A stretch of DNA of 64,000 nucleotides from Azospirillum brasilense (GTDB lineage Bacteria > Pseudomonadota > Alphaproteobacteria > Rickettsiales > UBA3002), in the NCBI GenBank assembly GCA_003241645.1, contig QFOX01000002.1, forward strand, positions 19,987 to 83,986, read 5' to 3'. The notes beneath the pieces are model-generated. The model had not been told where the DNA came from, searched no databases, and saw only the letters and a program-made list of their open reading frames with translations. Every line of letters starts with the position of its first letter. The first letter of the stretch is position 1. The translations under genes were made by a program, and so were the position numbers. Of the stretch, positions 37,476 through 46,554 are shown in pieces.

Positions 37476-39299
37476 ATGTGTGGGATTATTGGGATCGCGG
37501 GGAATGCACCGGCAGCACCGCTGGTGTTGGATGCGCTGCGCCGCCTTGAATATCGCGGCTACGATTCGGCGGGCATTGCCACGCTGGTGAACAACCACAT
37601 TGACCGCCGCCGCGCGCAGGGCAAGCTTGCCGCGCTCGACACGCTACTGCACGAGCAGCCGCTCAGCGGCACCACCGGCATTGGCCACACGCGCTGGGCC
37701 ACGCATGGCCTGCCGAACGAGGTGAACGCCCACCCCCACGCGACCGACAAAGTCGCCGTGGTGCATAACGGCATCATCGAGAATTTCCAGCAGCTGCGCG
37801 AGGAACTCACCAAAGCGGGCCGCGTGTTCCTCAGCCAGACCGATACCGAGGTGGTGCCCCACCTCATCACCCATTACCTTGAGCAGGGCAAATCGCCGCG
37901 CGAAGCGGTGGCCGCCACCCTGAAGCGGCTGGAAGGCGCCTTCGCGCTGGGCATTATCTTCGCCGGGCATGACGGCCTGCTGTTCGCCGCGCGCCGTGGC
38001 TCGCCGCTGGCCGTGGGCTTCGGCAAGGACGCGAACTATCTCGGCTCCGACGCGGTGGCACTTTCGCCGCTAACGCAGAAGATCTGCTACCTCGAAGAAG
38101 GCGACTGGGCCGAGATCACCAGCAGCAGCGTGACCGTGTTCAACGCGGCCGACGAAGTGGTGGAGCGCCCCATCAAGATCACCGCGCTCACCGGTGCGAC
38201 GACGGGCAAAGGCAATTTCCGCCACTTCATGCAGAAAGAGATCTTCGAGCAGCCCTCGGTCATCGGCCAGACGCTGAACGTCTATTACAACCCCACCACC
38301 GCGCGCATCACCATGCCGGACATGCCGTTCGCGCTGGCGGAGATTCCGCGCGTGACCATCGTGGCGTGCGGCACCTCGTATTACGCGGGGCTGGTGGCGC
38401 GCTACTGGATCGAATCCATGGCCAAGCTGCCCGTCGAGATCGATGTGGCCTCCGAATTCCGCTACCGCGAACCGCCGCTGGAAAAAGGCGGCCTCACACT
38501 GGTCATCTCACAATCCGGTGAAACGGCCGATACACTTGCCGCCCTGCGCTACGCCAAGCAGGCGGGCCAGCACACGCTGGCCATCGTGAACATGCCGGAA
38601 TCCAGCATGAGCCACGAAGCCGAAGCCACGCTCTACACCCATGCGGGCCCGGAGATTGGCGTTGCTTCCACCAAAGCCTTCACCACGCAGCTGACCGTGC
38701 TTGCCGCCTTTGCGCTGGCACTGGCCGAAGCGCGCGGCAGCGTGGACGCGGCCGAGATGGCCCGCCTCACCCATGCGCTGGCCGAAGTGCCCGCCCGTGT
38801 GAGCGAAGTGCTGCACCATGCCGACGCGATCGAAAAGCTCGCCGCCAAACTGCAATACGCCAAGGACATGCTGTATATCGGCCGCGGCACGGCCTTCGCC
38901 ATTGCGCACGAAGCCGCGCTGAAAATGAAAGAGATCTCCTACATCCATGCCGAGGCATATGCTGCGGGCGAAATGAAGCATGGCCCCATCGCCCTCATCG
39001 ATGAAACGGTACCGGTCATCGCCTTCGCGCCGAAAGACCACCTGTTCGAGAAGACCGCCAGCAACATTCAGGAAGCCGCCGCACGCGGTGGCCGCATCGT
39101 GACCCTGTCGGATGCGGAAGGCGTCGCCGCACTGAAGGACGTGTCGGTCGAATCCATCGTGCTGCCCAGCGTGCACCCGGTGGTGGCGCCCATTCTGTAT
39201 GCGATCCCCGCGCAGTTGCTGGCCTACCACACCGCCGTGCTGAAAGGCACCGACGTGGACCAGCCGCGCAACCTCGCGAAATCCGTGACGGTGGAATAA
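37476..39299 (+). CDS. glmS: Glutamine-fructose-6-phosphate aminotransferase
   Basis: Makes glucosamine-6-phosphate, the first step to UDP-GlcNAc. The 607-residue protein starts MCGIIGIAGN with catalytic Cys2; the glutaminase domain has IGHTRWATHG and HNGIIENF; two SIS domains follow (ACGTSYYAGLVA, ISQSGETADT, GRGTAFAIAHEAALKMKEIS) and the end DQPRNLAKSVTVE is standard. No glmS ribozyme-like structure is seen upstream. The stop overlaps the next start (TAATG). Confidence 0.98.
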   Translation: MCGIIGIAGNAPAAPLVLDALRRLEYRGYDSAGIATLVNNHIDRRRAQGKLAALDTLLHEQPLSGTTGIGHTRWATHGLPNEVNAHPHATDKVAVVHNGIIENFQQLREELTKAGRVFLSQTDTEVVPHLITHYLEQGKSPREAVAATLKRLEGAFALGIIFAGHDGLLFAARRGSPLAVGFGKDANYLGSDAVALSPLTQKICYLEEGDWAEITSSSVTVFNAADEVVERPIKITALTGATTGKGNFRHFMQKEIFEQPSVIGQTLNVYYNPTTARITMPDMPFALAEIPRVTIVACGTSYYAGLVARYWIESMAKLPVEIDVASEFRYREPPLEKGGLTLVISQSGETADTLAALRYAKQAGQHTLAIVNMPESSMSHEAEATLYTHAGPEIGVASTKAFTTQLTVLAAFALALAEARGSVDAAEMARLTHALAEVPARVSEVLHHADAIEKLAAKLQYAKDMLYIGRGTAFAIAHEAALKMKEISYIHAEAYAAGEMKHGPIALIDETVPVIAFAPKDHLFEKTASNIQEAAARGGRIVTLSDAEGVAALKDVSVESIVLPSVHPVVAPILYAIPAQLLAYHTAVLKGTDVDQPRNLAKSVTVE

Positions 39300-41344
39300 T
39301 GCAACCCGACGACGCCCGCACCGGCTACCGCCCGGATATTGACGGGCTGCGCGCCATTGCCATTCTCAGCGTGCTCATTTTCCACGCCGAAAAAACGTGG
39401 CTGCCCGGCGGGTTCATCGGGGTGGATCTGTTCTTCGTGATCTCGGGTTACCTCATCACCGGCATTCTGCTGCGCGACCTTGCGCTGCAGCGTTTTTCCA
39501 TCCTCACCTTCTACAAGCGGCGCGTGCGCCGCATCTTCCCGGCGTTGCTGGCGGTCATGGCCAGCTGCTTCGTGCTGGGCTGGTTCGCCCTGCTGCCCGA
39601 CGAATTCCGCCAGTTGACCGCGCATATTTCCAGCGCCAGCGTGTTCATTTCCAATTTCGTGCTCTGGAAAGAAGCAGGCTATTTCGACGCCGCATCCGAC
39701 GCGAAGCCCCTGCTGCATCTGTGGTCGCTAGGGGTGGAAGAACAATTCTACATTCTCTGGCCGCTGCTGATGTGGGCGGCGTGGCGCTGGAAGCGGCATG
39801 TGCTGGCGCTCATTGGCGTGCTGTTCGTGCTGTCACTGGGCATGAGCATTGCGTTCACCCCGAAATACGACGTGATGAGCTTCTACCTGCCCCTCACCCG
39901 CTTCTGGGAACTGATGGCGGGCGGGCTGCTGGTCTACGGGCAGCAGCATTTCTCCACCGTTATGGCGCAGCAACACAGGCTGCGTGAAGCCCTCGCGGCG
40001 GCAGGACTCGGCTGCATCGCCATTGGCCTTACCACCATTACGCAGGACATGCCCTTTCCCGGCTGGCGCGCGCTGTGGCCGGTGCTGGGCGCGGTGCTGC
40101 TCATCGCCGCGGGGCCGAACGCATGGGTGAACCGCCACCTGCTCGCCAGCCGCCCCATGGTGTTCGTGGGGCTCATCAGCTACCCGCTTTATCTGTGGCA
40201 CTGGCCCATCCTGTCGTTCATGTACCTGATGGAATCGGGGCAGGTGCTGCCGCACCTGAAGCTCGCAGGGGTGGCGCTTAGCGTGCTGCTTGCCTGGGGC
40301 ACCATGCGCTACATCGAAGCGCCCATTCGCTTCGGGCGCTATGCCACATCCACCCGCTGCCTGTGGGTGTTGCTGGGCTGCATGGTGGTGCTTGGTGCCG
40401 GCAGCGCCGTGGTGGATATGCAGCACGGCTCGGCGCGCACCCGCGGCATGGACCTGCCGAAACTGCACGACATGGAACAGATCGATGCGTTCCGCGCCAC
40501 CCTGCCAAAATGCGACGCCAAATACAAAGGGCAGGACCTGAACTGGTGCCACACCAACCTGCCCGGCCAGGCGAACTACGCGCTGCTGGGCGACAGCCAC
40601 GCCGACCATTTGATGCCCGGCATCACCGCGCTGGAAAAGCAACGCCACTGGTTACTCATCGGCAAATCTTCGTGCGCGCCGCTGGGCGGGCTGCACATCA
40701 TCGAAAGCGGCCGGCCGGATGTGTGCGCCCAATCCAACCGCACCGCGCTGGATGCGGTGGTGGCCGACCGCGCCATTCGCACGGTGGTGGTGGCCATGCG
40801 CGGCAGCATTTATCTGGGCGACACCATCTCGCCGGAGAACCGCGGCAAGTTCGACCCCAGCTTCCTGACGCTGCAGGAAGTGGGCAGCGAGAAACCCGGC
40901 GACAAGCGCGAACTGTTCCTTGAAGGACTGCGCCGCACGGTGCGCAGCCTGCTGCTAAGCGGCAAACAGGTGGTGCTGTTCCTTGATGTGCCGGAGATGG
41001 ATTTCGTGATGATGCGCTGCGTGGACCGCCCCATGACGCTGGCCGCCCCCGCCATGCCAACGCCCTGCGGCGTGGACCGCGCCAAGGTCGAGAAGATGCG
41101 TGCCGATTACCGCGCCATCACCCTGCAGGTGCAGAACGAATTCCCGGAAGTGTATGTGTATGACGCATTCCTGCCGCTGTGTGACGCTACCACCTGCTAC
41201 GCCGCCGACGAGGCACGGCTCTATTACCGCGACAGCAACCACCTCAGCCAGTATGGCAGCGCGAAAGTGGCGCGCGACTTTATAGCGTGGCTGGAAACAC
41301 AAGGGCTGGTAGATAAAGCGCCAGCGCCGTCACCGGAAAAATGA
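39299..41344 (+). CDS. Acyltransferase-3 / SGNH-domain membrane protein
   Basis: A 681-residue OafA/PatB-type O-acyltransferase. The N-terminal ~380 residues form a ten-helix acyltransferase-3 domain (RPDIDGLRAIAILSVLIFHA, GGFIGVDLFFVISGYLITG, LWSLGVEEQFYILWPLL). The C-terminal SGNH domain has the GDSHADH catalytic block and DSNHLSQYG near its end. Such proteins acetylate surface or periplasmic polysaccharides. Translationally coupled to glmS, fitting an envelope-sugar role. Its last 65 bp overlap the convergent prepilin-peptidase-like gene. Confidence 0.9.
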   Translation: MQPDDARTGYRPDIDGLRAIAILSVLIFHAEKTWLPGGFIGVDLFFVISGYLITGILLRDLALQRFSILTFYKRRVRRIFPALLAVMASCFVLGWFALLPDEFRQLTAHISSASVFISNFVLWKEAGYFDAASDAKPLLHLWSLGVEEQFYILWPLLMWAAWRWKRHVLALIGVLFVLSLGMSIAFTPKYDVMSFYLPLTRFWELMAGGLLVYGQQHFSTVMAQQHRLREALAAAGLGCIAIGLTTITQDMPFPGWRALWPVLGAVLLIAAGPNAWVNRHLLASRPMVFVGLISYPLYLWHWPILSFMYLMESGQVLPHLKLAGVALSVLLAWGTMRYIEAPIRFGRYATSTRCLWVLLGCMVVLGAGSAVVDMQHGSARTRGMDLPKLHDMEQIDAFRATLPKCDAKYKGQDLNWCHTNLPGQANYALLGDSHADHLMPGITALEKQRHWLLIGKSSCAPLGGLHIIESGRPDVCAQSNRTALDAVVADRAIRTVVVAMRGSIYLGDTISPENRGKFDPSFLTLQEVGSEKPGDKRELFLEGLRRTVRSLLLSGKQVVLFLDVPEMDFVMMRCVDRPMTLAAPAMPTPCGVDRAKVEKMRADYRAITLQVQNEFPEVYVYDAFLPLCDATTCYAADEARLYYRDSNHLSQYGSAKVARDFIAWLETQGLVDKAPAPSPEK

Positions 41345-42035
41345 CCAGCGGCCGCAGCGGGCGGTTGGCAAAACGGAACACCAGCAGCGTGAATACCGGC
41401 ACGCTCAGCAGCAGCCATTGCGGCATGGGCACCAGCGCACCGAACAGCACCATCCACCACACCCATGCGGCCTCAGTAGGTTTGAAGTCAGTGCGTGCAA
41501 CGCGCGTGGCAAGCTTCAGCACCGCAAGGCACAGCACCAGCATGACCGCCGCGCCCTGCACCCAGCCATAAATGGTGCCTTCGGCCAGTGTGCGTGCCAG
41601 CGCCACCGCGGTGAGCGTGTAGCCAAGCACGCTGGCCGATACCCAGCCCTGCTGCCACTGAATGGCCGCCAGAATGGTGACGAACACGCCATAGGTAGCG
41701 GCCAGCAGGAAATATTCGCTCACGCCGAATTTCAGGAAATAGCCCACGAAGAAGATGGCGCAGGCAAGCTCAATCAGCGTGTAGCTGCCCGGCACCGGCC
41801 CGGCGCAGTAGCGGCATTTGCCGCGCGTGGAAAGCCACGACAGAATCGGGAACAGGTCGATCGGCTTGAGGTCGGCGTTGCAATGGCCGCAGAACGGGTG
41901 ACGTTCGAACGGGGTTTTGCCGCGCGGCAGGCGATACACCACCGAGCACGCATAGTTGCCCACCGCCGGGCCAATGACCGCCATGCACACAAGACCAATG
42001 AGCAGGAACTGGTGCGCTGCGACCCACGCCAGCAT
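41280..42035 (-). CDS. Prepilin-peptidase-like protein lacking catalytic aspartates
   Basis: A 251-residue membrane protein. The first ~90 residues match the N-terminal domain of A24 prepilin peptidases, including both cysteine pairs (FCGHC and CRYC), the NYACSVVYRLPRG segment and the PILSWLSTRGKC motif. The rest is hydrophobic, with six or seven helices, but the two catalytic Asp motifs are gone: the first position reads AAIQWQQGW instead of an IDL-D type sequence, and the GxGD motif is replaced by AAWVWWMVLFGAL. Peptidase activity is therefore unlikely. It is coupled by a one-base overlap to the degenerate EAL gene upstream. Confidence 0.75.
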   Translation of the reverse strand: MLAWVAAHQFLLIGLVCMAVIGPAVGNYACSVVYRLPRGKTPFERHPFCGHCNADLKPIDLFPILSWLSTRGKCRYCAGPVPGSYTLIELACAIFFVGYFLKFGVSEYFLLAATYGVFVTILAAIQWQQGWVSASVLGYTLTAVALARTLAEGTIYGWVQGAAVMLVLCLAVLKLATRVARTDFKPTEAAWVWWMVLFGALVPMPQWLLLSVPVFTLLVFRFANRPLRPLVIFPVTALALYLPALVFPATL

Positions 42036-43294
42036 TAGTTCTTGGCCACGGCGTCGGGGTTCAAAAGGCTATCGAGGTAGCGCCCCTGGAACAGCGAAAG
42101 CCCCACGGCCTTGCCATATTCAATGGCCTGCTCGTTGTCGCAGCGCGTGAGGATCACGCGGTTGCTGCCACAGATCTTGATCGCTTCCGCCACGCGGGCA
42201 TTCTTCTCGTTCGTCGCGTCACGGGCATGGTCGCCGTTCCATTGCAGCTTGATAAGGTCGAAGCCCAAGCGCTTGCGGTCGATCTGCGGGAAGCTCAAAT
42301 CCGTCACGCCATCGAGGCAGACACGGTAGCCAAGCTTCTGCACCGTGTCCTTCGCCAGCAGGAAGCCGCTCATATCGGTCAGCACGTCACCGATCTGCAG
42401 CTCGATCACCAGCGACACTTTGGTGCTGGGCTTGATCGCCGCGTCGAACTCCGCAAAGCGGTTGGAAAGCAGCGTCGGCACGTTCAGGTTCAGGCTCACC
42501 GGGTTGGTGAGGTAGCGCACCGGATTTTTCTGGATGGCGTCGAGCATGCGCTCGTCCAGCCGCTGGGTGAGGTATTTGAACAGCCAGCGGTTGGAAAGCA
42601 GGTCGATCTCGGTGCCCAGTTCAGCGCGCAGTGCTGCGATGTTGATGTACATCTCGTCGAACACCGTGCGCACGGAATTATCCGGCATGTAGGCCACCAC
42701 CGGCTGGCGGCGCACCGTGCCCACAATGTCGGTGTCCTTCAGCGTCGCCTCAATGGTAGCGAGGCTGCTGGCGGTGAAATATTTCATCTCCGCGCGGGGG
42801 AAACCCATGGGCTTCATGCCAGAGGCCGCCATGGCCGCGGTCGCCGCCGGGCCAGCGGGCTTCTGCTGCGCGTGGTTCTGGCGCACGCGCATAACTAGGC
42901 GCTTCTTGCACAGCGCCATGAATACGTCCCACTCTTCTTCGATCTCGAACAGCGCGCAGAATTCGGGGTTCTCGTCGCCATCCGGCGAGTAGGAGAGCGG
43001 ATCGTCCATGAACAGGTAGCGCAGCTGGAACATCATTTTGTCCATCAGCGGTTTGGGCATGGAGCGCACCATTACGTAGATGTTCGCGTCCTCGCACAAA
43101 TAGATCGCGCCATCGCGGTCACCCAGCAGGTCGTTCATCAGGTTCGTGGCGATCTTGATCTGGTATTCGCTGCGGTAATGCTCCAGCAGCTTGCTGAAGT
43201 TGAACGCCACCGCCTGCCAGCCCTGCCGGTTCTCCTGCACGATATTGAGCAGCTCAATTAAATGGGCTTCGGGCTCTTTGGTGACGATACGCAT
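42035..43294 (-). CDS. Degenerate EAL-domain-like protein
   Basis: A 419-residue cytoplasmic protein. The last ~170 residues look like an EAL fold without catalytic residues: LVIELQIGDVLTD stands where EAL would be, then YRVCLDGVTDLSFPQI, DLIKLQW, and NRVILTRCDNEQAIEYGKAVG with SLFQGRYLDSLL, matching the order of conserved EAL blocks. The N-terminal half is unassigned and contains an Ala/Pro-rich hinge near residue 150. I infer a c-di-GMP-binding or purely structural role. It ends on the start of the prepilin-peptidase-like gene and begins 21 bp after the zinc-ribbon gene. Confidence 0.6.
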   Translation of the reverse strand: MRIVTKEPEAHLIELLNIVQENRQGWQAVAFNFSKLLEHYRSEYQIKIATNLMNDLLGDRDGAIYLCEDANIYVMVRSMPKPLMDKMMFQLRYLFMDDPLSYSPDGDENPEFCALFEIEEEWDVFMALCKKRLVMRVRQNHAQQKPAGPAATAAMAASGMKPMGFPRAEMKYFTASSLATIEATLKDTDIVGTVRRQPVVAYMPDNSVRTVFDEMYINIAALRAELGTEIDLLSNRWLFKYLTQRLDERMLDAIQKNPVRYLTNPVSLNLNVPTLLSNRFAEFDAAIKPSTKVSLVIELQIGDVLTDMSGFLLAKDTVQKLGYRVCLDGVTDLSFPQIDRKRLGFDLIKLQWNGDHARDATNEKNARVAEAIKICGSNRVILTRCDNEQAIEYGKAVGLSLFQGRYLDSLLNPDAVAKN

Positions 43295-43315
43295 GGCGTG
43301 GGGCTGCCCTTCCGA

Positions 43316-43780
43316 TTATTCTTCTTCGTCTTCGTCCTCGTCTTCATGGTCCTCGTCGGTCTCGATATATTCCTCGAGATCGTCCACAAGGCGCTCCTCG
43401 CCCACCATTTCGGTGAACATTTCGTCATCGGCATCGTCGGAATTGGGATCGACCTCTTCTTCCTCGTGCTCTTCCACTTCCTCGAGCGAGGTCATCTCGA
43501 CCTCTTCATCCTCGATGGGCTCCAGATCATCGATCGCGCCATCCTCGCCCACGTCGGGCAGGTCCTCGGGCAGATCGTCGTCAGCGAACACGGCGGGCTT
43601 CTTGCGCACCGGCTCGGCTTTTTCCTTTTTGGGTTTGGCGGGCTTGGCTTTTACTTCTACCGCCTCTTTCCATGCATGCGCGCATTTCGGGCATGTGATC
43701 GGGTTTTCTGCCCCGAAATCATAGAACTTGGCTGCGCATTTCGGGCACTGCCGTTTGGTTCCAAGATTTGCTGCCGTCAT
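43316..43780 (-). CDS. TIGR02300-type zinc-ribbon acidic protein
   Basis: A 154-residue protein beginning MTAANLGTKRQCPKCAAKFY, with two CxxC pairs (CPKC ... CPKC) forming a zinc ribbon and the FYDFGAENPITCP sequence characteristic of the FYDLN-acid (TIGR02300) family of alphaproteobacteria. The C-terminal ~90 residues are strongly acidic (Asp/Glu runs ending DEDEDEEE). Function unknown. It probably heads the operon with the EAL-like and prepilin-peptidase-like genes. Start set at 43780 by the family N-terminus; the frame remains open upstream. Confidence 0.9.
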   Translation of the reverse strand: MTAANLGTKRQCPKCAAKFYDFGAENPITCPKCAHAWKEAVEVKAKPAKPKKEKAEPVRKKPAVFADDDLPEDLPDVGEDGAIDDLEPIEDEEVEMTSLEEVEEHEEEEVDPNSDDADDEMFTEMVGEERLVDDLEEYIETDEDHEDEDEDEEE

Positions 43781-43906
43781 AGACCGACTCTCCGTACTTC
43801 CGTCGTCCCACCAAGGTGGGTGTAAATGATTGATGTGGGCGGAAACTTGCGTTAAGCACCCCGTGCATTCAGTAAGAATGAGCGCAAACGAAAACGCAAC
43901 AGGTTT

Positions 43907-45271
43907 ATGGCATTGACTCAGAACAATTCCCATGGGGCCGCCGCCCCCGCGAAATCGCAGGCACAGGGTGCGCTGCGCGGCAGCATCACCGTGCCGGGCG
44001 ACAAATCCATTTCGCACCGCGCGCTCATGCTGGCCAGCCAGGCGCTGGGCACCACCACCGTGCATGGCCTGCTGGAAGGCGAAGACGTGCTGTGCACCGC
44101 CAAAGCGCTGCAGCAATGCGGCGTGCCGATCACGAAGCAGAACGACGGAAGCTGGGTGATCTCCGGTGTGGGCATCCACGGGCTGCACGCCCCGGCCGAT
44201 GTGCTGGATATGGGCAATGCCGGCACCGCCGTGCGGCTGATGATGGGGCTGCTTGCCCCCTACCCGTTCACCACCCATTTCACCGGCGATGAAAGCCTGT
44301 GCAAACGCCCCATGGCACGCGTCACCAACCCGCTGCAGGAAATGGGCGCGCGGTTCGATAGCCGCGAAGGCGGTCGCCTGCCCATCGCCATGCAGGGTTC
44401 GACCGACCTGCTGCCCATCCATTACACGCTGCCGATGGCTTCGGCGCAGGTGAAATCAGCCATCCTGCTGGCCGCACTCGCCACCCGCGGCACCACCACC
44501 GTGGTGGAGCCGGAAGCCACCCGCGACCACACCGAACGCATGCTGCGCTTCTTCGGCATCGCCATCGATAGCAGCACCGACAGCGCCAGCCATGCCGTGA
44601 CCATCACGCTGAACGGCCTGCAGGCGCAGTCGCCGCAGGAGCGCCAATTCACCGTGCCGGCCGATCCGTCGTCGGCGGCGTTCCCCATCGTCGCGGCGTT
44701 GATTACCCCGGGTTCGGAAGTGACGGTGACGAATGTGTGCCTGAACCCGCTGCGCACTGGCCTGTTCACCACCCTGCAGGAAATGGGTGCGCAGCTGACC
44801 ATCAGCAACCGCCGCGAGGTGGGCGGCGAAGAGGTCGGCGACATCACCGCGCGCCACAGTGCGCTGCGCGGCGTGACCGTGCCCGCCGAACGCGCGCCCA
44901 GCATGATCGACGAATACCCCGTTCTCTCCATCGCCGCGGCATTCGCCAATGGCGACACCGCGATGCTCGGGCTGGATGAGCTGCGCGTGAAAGAGAGCGA
45001 CCGCCTGAGCGCGATTCTCAATGGCCTGCAGCAATGCGGCGTGGCCGCGCGCGCCGAGGGCAATGACCTGTTCGTGAGCGGCAATGGCACGGCCCCGGCC
45101 GGTGGCGGCCCGGTGGTGACGCATTACGACCACCGCATTGCCATGAGTTTCCTGGTGATGGGCATGGCCGCGCAATCGCCGGTAACGGTGGATGATGTGC
45201 GCGCCATTGCCACCAGCTTCCCCGGCTTCATGGGGCTGATGCGCGGGTTGGGCGCGGAAATTCATGACTAA
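43907..45271 (+). CDS. aroA: 5-Enolpyruvylshikimate-3-phosphate synthase
   Basis: Sixth step of the shikimate pathway. The 454-residue protein has VPGDKSISHRALMLASQALG, MGNAGTAVRLMMGLL, LPMASAQVKSAILLAALA, VKESDRLSAI and DHRIAMSFLVMG. It has an extra ~20-residue polar N-terminus. The end overlaps cmk by 8 bp; aroA-cmk-rpsA is the usual alphaproteobacterial order. Confidence 0.97.
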   Translation: MALTQNNSHGAAAPAKSQAQGALRGSITVPGDKSISHRALMLASQALGTTTVHGLLEGEDVLCTAKALQQCGVPITKQNDGSWVISGVGIHGLHAPADVLDMGNAGTAVRLMMGLLAPYPFTTHFTGDESLCKRPMARVTNPLQEMGARFDSREGGRLPIAMQGSTDLLPIHYTLPMASAQVKSAILLAALATRGTTTVVEPEATRDHTERMLRFFGIAIDSSTDSASHAVTITLNGLQAQSPQERQFTVPADPSSAAFPIVAALITPGSEVTVTNVCLNPLRTGLFTTLQEMGAQLTISNRREVGGEEVGDITARHSALRGVTVPAERAPSMIDEYPVLSIAAAFANGDTAMLGLDELRVKESDRLSAILNGLQQCGVAARAEGNDLFVSGNGTAPAGGGPVVTHYDHRIAMSFLVMGMAAQSPVTVDDVRAIATSFPGFMGLMRGLGAEIHD

Positions 45272-45890
45272 GCCGCGCGTCATCGCGGTGGATGGCCCCG
45301 CTGCATCCGGCAAGGGCACGCTGGCAGCAAAGCTGGCCGCGCATTTCAACCTGCCGCATCTGGACACCGGCGCGCTCTACCGCGGCACGGCGCTGGCCGT
45401 GCTGCGTGCTGGCGTTGACCCCGCCAACGAAACGGAATGCGCCCGGCTGGCCGCCGCGCTGGACACCACCGCGCTCGATGATGACGCCCTGCGTACCGAA
45501 GAAGTCGGCCAAACCGCCAGCGTGATTTCGGCGCACCCGCAGGTGCGCGCCGCGCTACTGCAATTGCAGCGCGATTTTGCCGCCCAACCCGGCGGCGCCG
45601 TGCTGGATGGGCGCGACATTGGCACCGTGATTTGCCCCGACGCGAGCGCGAAATTCTTCGTAGAAGCCAGTGTGGATGTGCGCGCGAAACGGCGTTTCCT
45701 GCAACTGCAGGCACGCGGCGAAACGGTGGATTACGAAAAAGTGCTGACCGACCTCGCCGCCCGCGATGCGCGCGACATGCAGCGCACCACCGCGCCATTA
45801 CTGGCCGCGGCGGATGCGATTACCCTGCACACGGATGCGATGAATGCCGATGAAGTGTTGGCCGCTGCACTGGCGCAGCTGCGGCGCTAA
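45264..45890 (+). CDS. cmk: Cytidylate kinase
   Basis: Phosphorylates CMP and dCMP. The 208-residue protein has the P-loop AVDGPAASGKGTLAAKLA, LDTGALYR, VLDGRDIGTVICPDA and KFFVEASVDVRAKRR. Overlaps aroA by 8 bp and abuts the convergent gene at 45891. Confidence 0.96.
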   Translation: MTKPRVIAVDGPAASGKGTLAAKLAAHFNLPHLDTGALYRGTALAVLRAGVDPANETECARLAAALDTTALDDDALRTEEVGQTASVISAHPQVRAALLQLQRDFAAQPGGAVLDGRDIGTVICPDASAKFFVEASVDVRAKRRFLQLQARGETVDYEKVLTDLAARDARDMQRTTAPLLAAADAITLHTDAMNADEVLAAALAQLRR

Positions 45891-46277
45891 CTAGCGCGAC
45901 TGGCTGATCTGCAGGTCCTGCCGCATGGACTGCACAAAATCCGCCGCCACGGTCTGCCCGCGCTGGTAGGCGGTCATGCTGGCAAGCTCCGGCAGGGCTT
46001 GCGCCACGGCGGTGTGCGCGCCCGTCATCAGCTCGGCCACGAGGTTGCCAAGCTGGCTTGCGCGCTGCTCGACCACGCTATCGCTCACCAGACCGCTGCG
46101 CTCCAGCACAAGGTGGGCATACACGTCGCGCGCTTTCTCCAGCGCGGCCTGTTGTGCGGCCTGCTGGTCGCCCGGCGCCGATAGCACCGCGCCCAGCGCC
46201 GTGTGTTCAATGGCCTGCTCGAAGCTCTGGCCCTGCAGTTTGCTGGCCCAACGGCCCTGTTTTTGTACGTCGCTCAT
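45891..46277 (-). CDS. Unknown small protein inserted between cmk and rpsA
   Basis: A 128-residue, mostly helical Ala/Gln-rich protein that I do not recognise; no signal peptide or membrane segment. It opens MSDVQKQGRWASKLQGQSFE and ends RQDLQISQSR. It is read opposite to its neighbours and interrupts the common cmk-rpsA order. AAGGAG lies upstream; the second of two adjacent ATGs (46277) has the better spacing. Its upstream region carries GTCAT repeats 11 bp apart, linking it to the candidate regulon. Confidence 0.65.
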   Translation of the reverse strand: MSDVQKQGRWASKLQGQSFEQAIEHTALGAVLSAPGDQQAAQQAALEKARDVYAHLVLERSGLVSDSVVEQRASQLGNLVAELMTGAHTAVAQALPELASMTAYQRGQTVAADFVQSMRQDLQISQSR

Positions 46278-46300
46278 CATATTCTCCTTCTTTTGCGTGG

Positions 46301-46342
46301 CTTTTAATGCATTTCCTGCAAATATGCATGACAATTCCATGA
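46301..46342 (-). promoter_or_regulatory. Candidate PhoB/OmpR-type site for the 46277 gene
   Basis: On the minus strand ATGTCATGGAATTGTCAT contains two TGTCAT units exactly 11 bp apart (46342-46339 and 46331-46328), close to the textbook enterobacterial Pho box. A weak -10-like TTAAAA/TAAAAG lies 20-21 bp further on. Confidence 0.5.
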
Positions 46343-46441
46343 CATTCCAAAACCATGCACAGAATGAATGGATTGCCATTCAACACCCCTTTGGCGGTAC
46401 CTCCCTAAGCGGTTCAAACTTCGCAAAACCTAACAAAATCC

Positions 46442-46469
46442 TTGCATTTGCTGTGCGGGAGCGTAAAAG
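46442..46469 (+). promoter_or_regulatory. Candidate rpsA promoter
   Basis: TTGCAT and TAAAAG separated by 16 bp, about 85 bp upstream of the rpsA ATG, in the only sizeable gap before rpsA. Suggestive only. Confidence 0.35.
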
Positions 46470-46554
46470 ACCACCTCCCTCGCGCAGGTGTGCGTGGGCG
46501 CGGTGTGCAATGCTGCCCCGTGAAGAAGCAACCTTAACCAAGACTGGATTTAGC

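Noticed and set aside
43781..44422. Upstream extension of the zinc-ribbon gene on the minus strand
   Set aside because: It runs antisense into aroA; the family N-terminus MTAANLGTKR fixes the start at 43780.
45976..46554. Upstream extension of the rpsA frame
   Set aside because: It overlaps the opposite-strand unknown gene and lacks S1 family sequence; the conserved start is MAKSATARKH at 46555.
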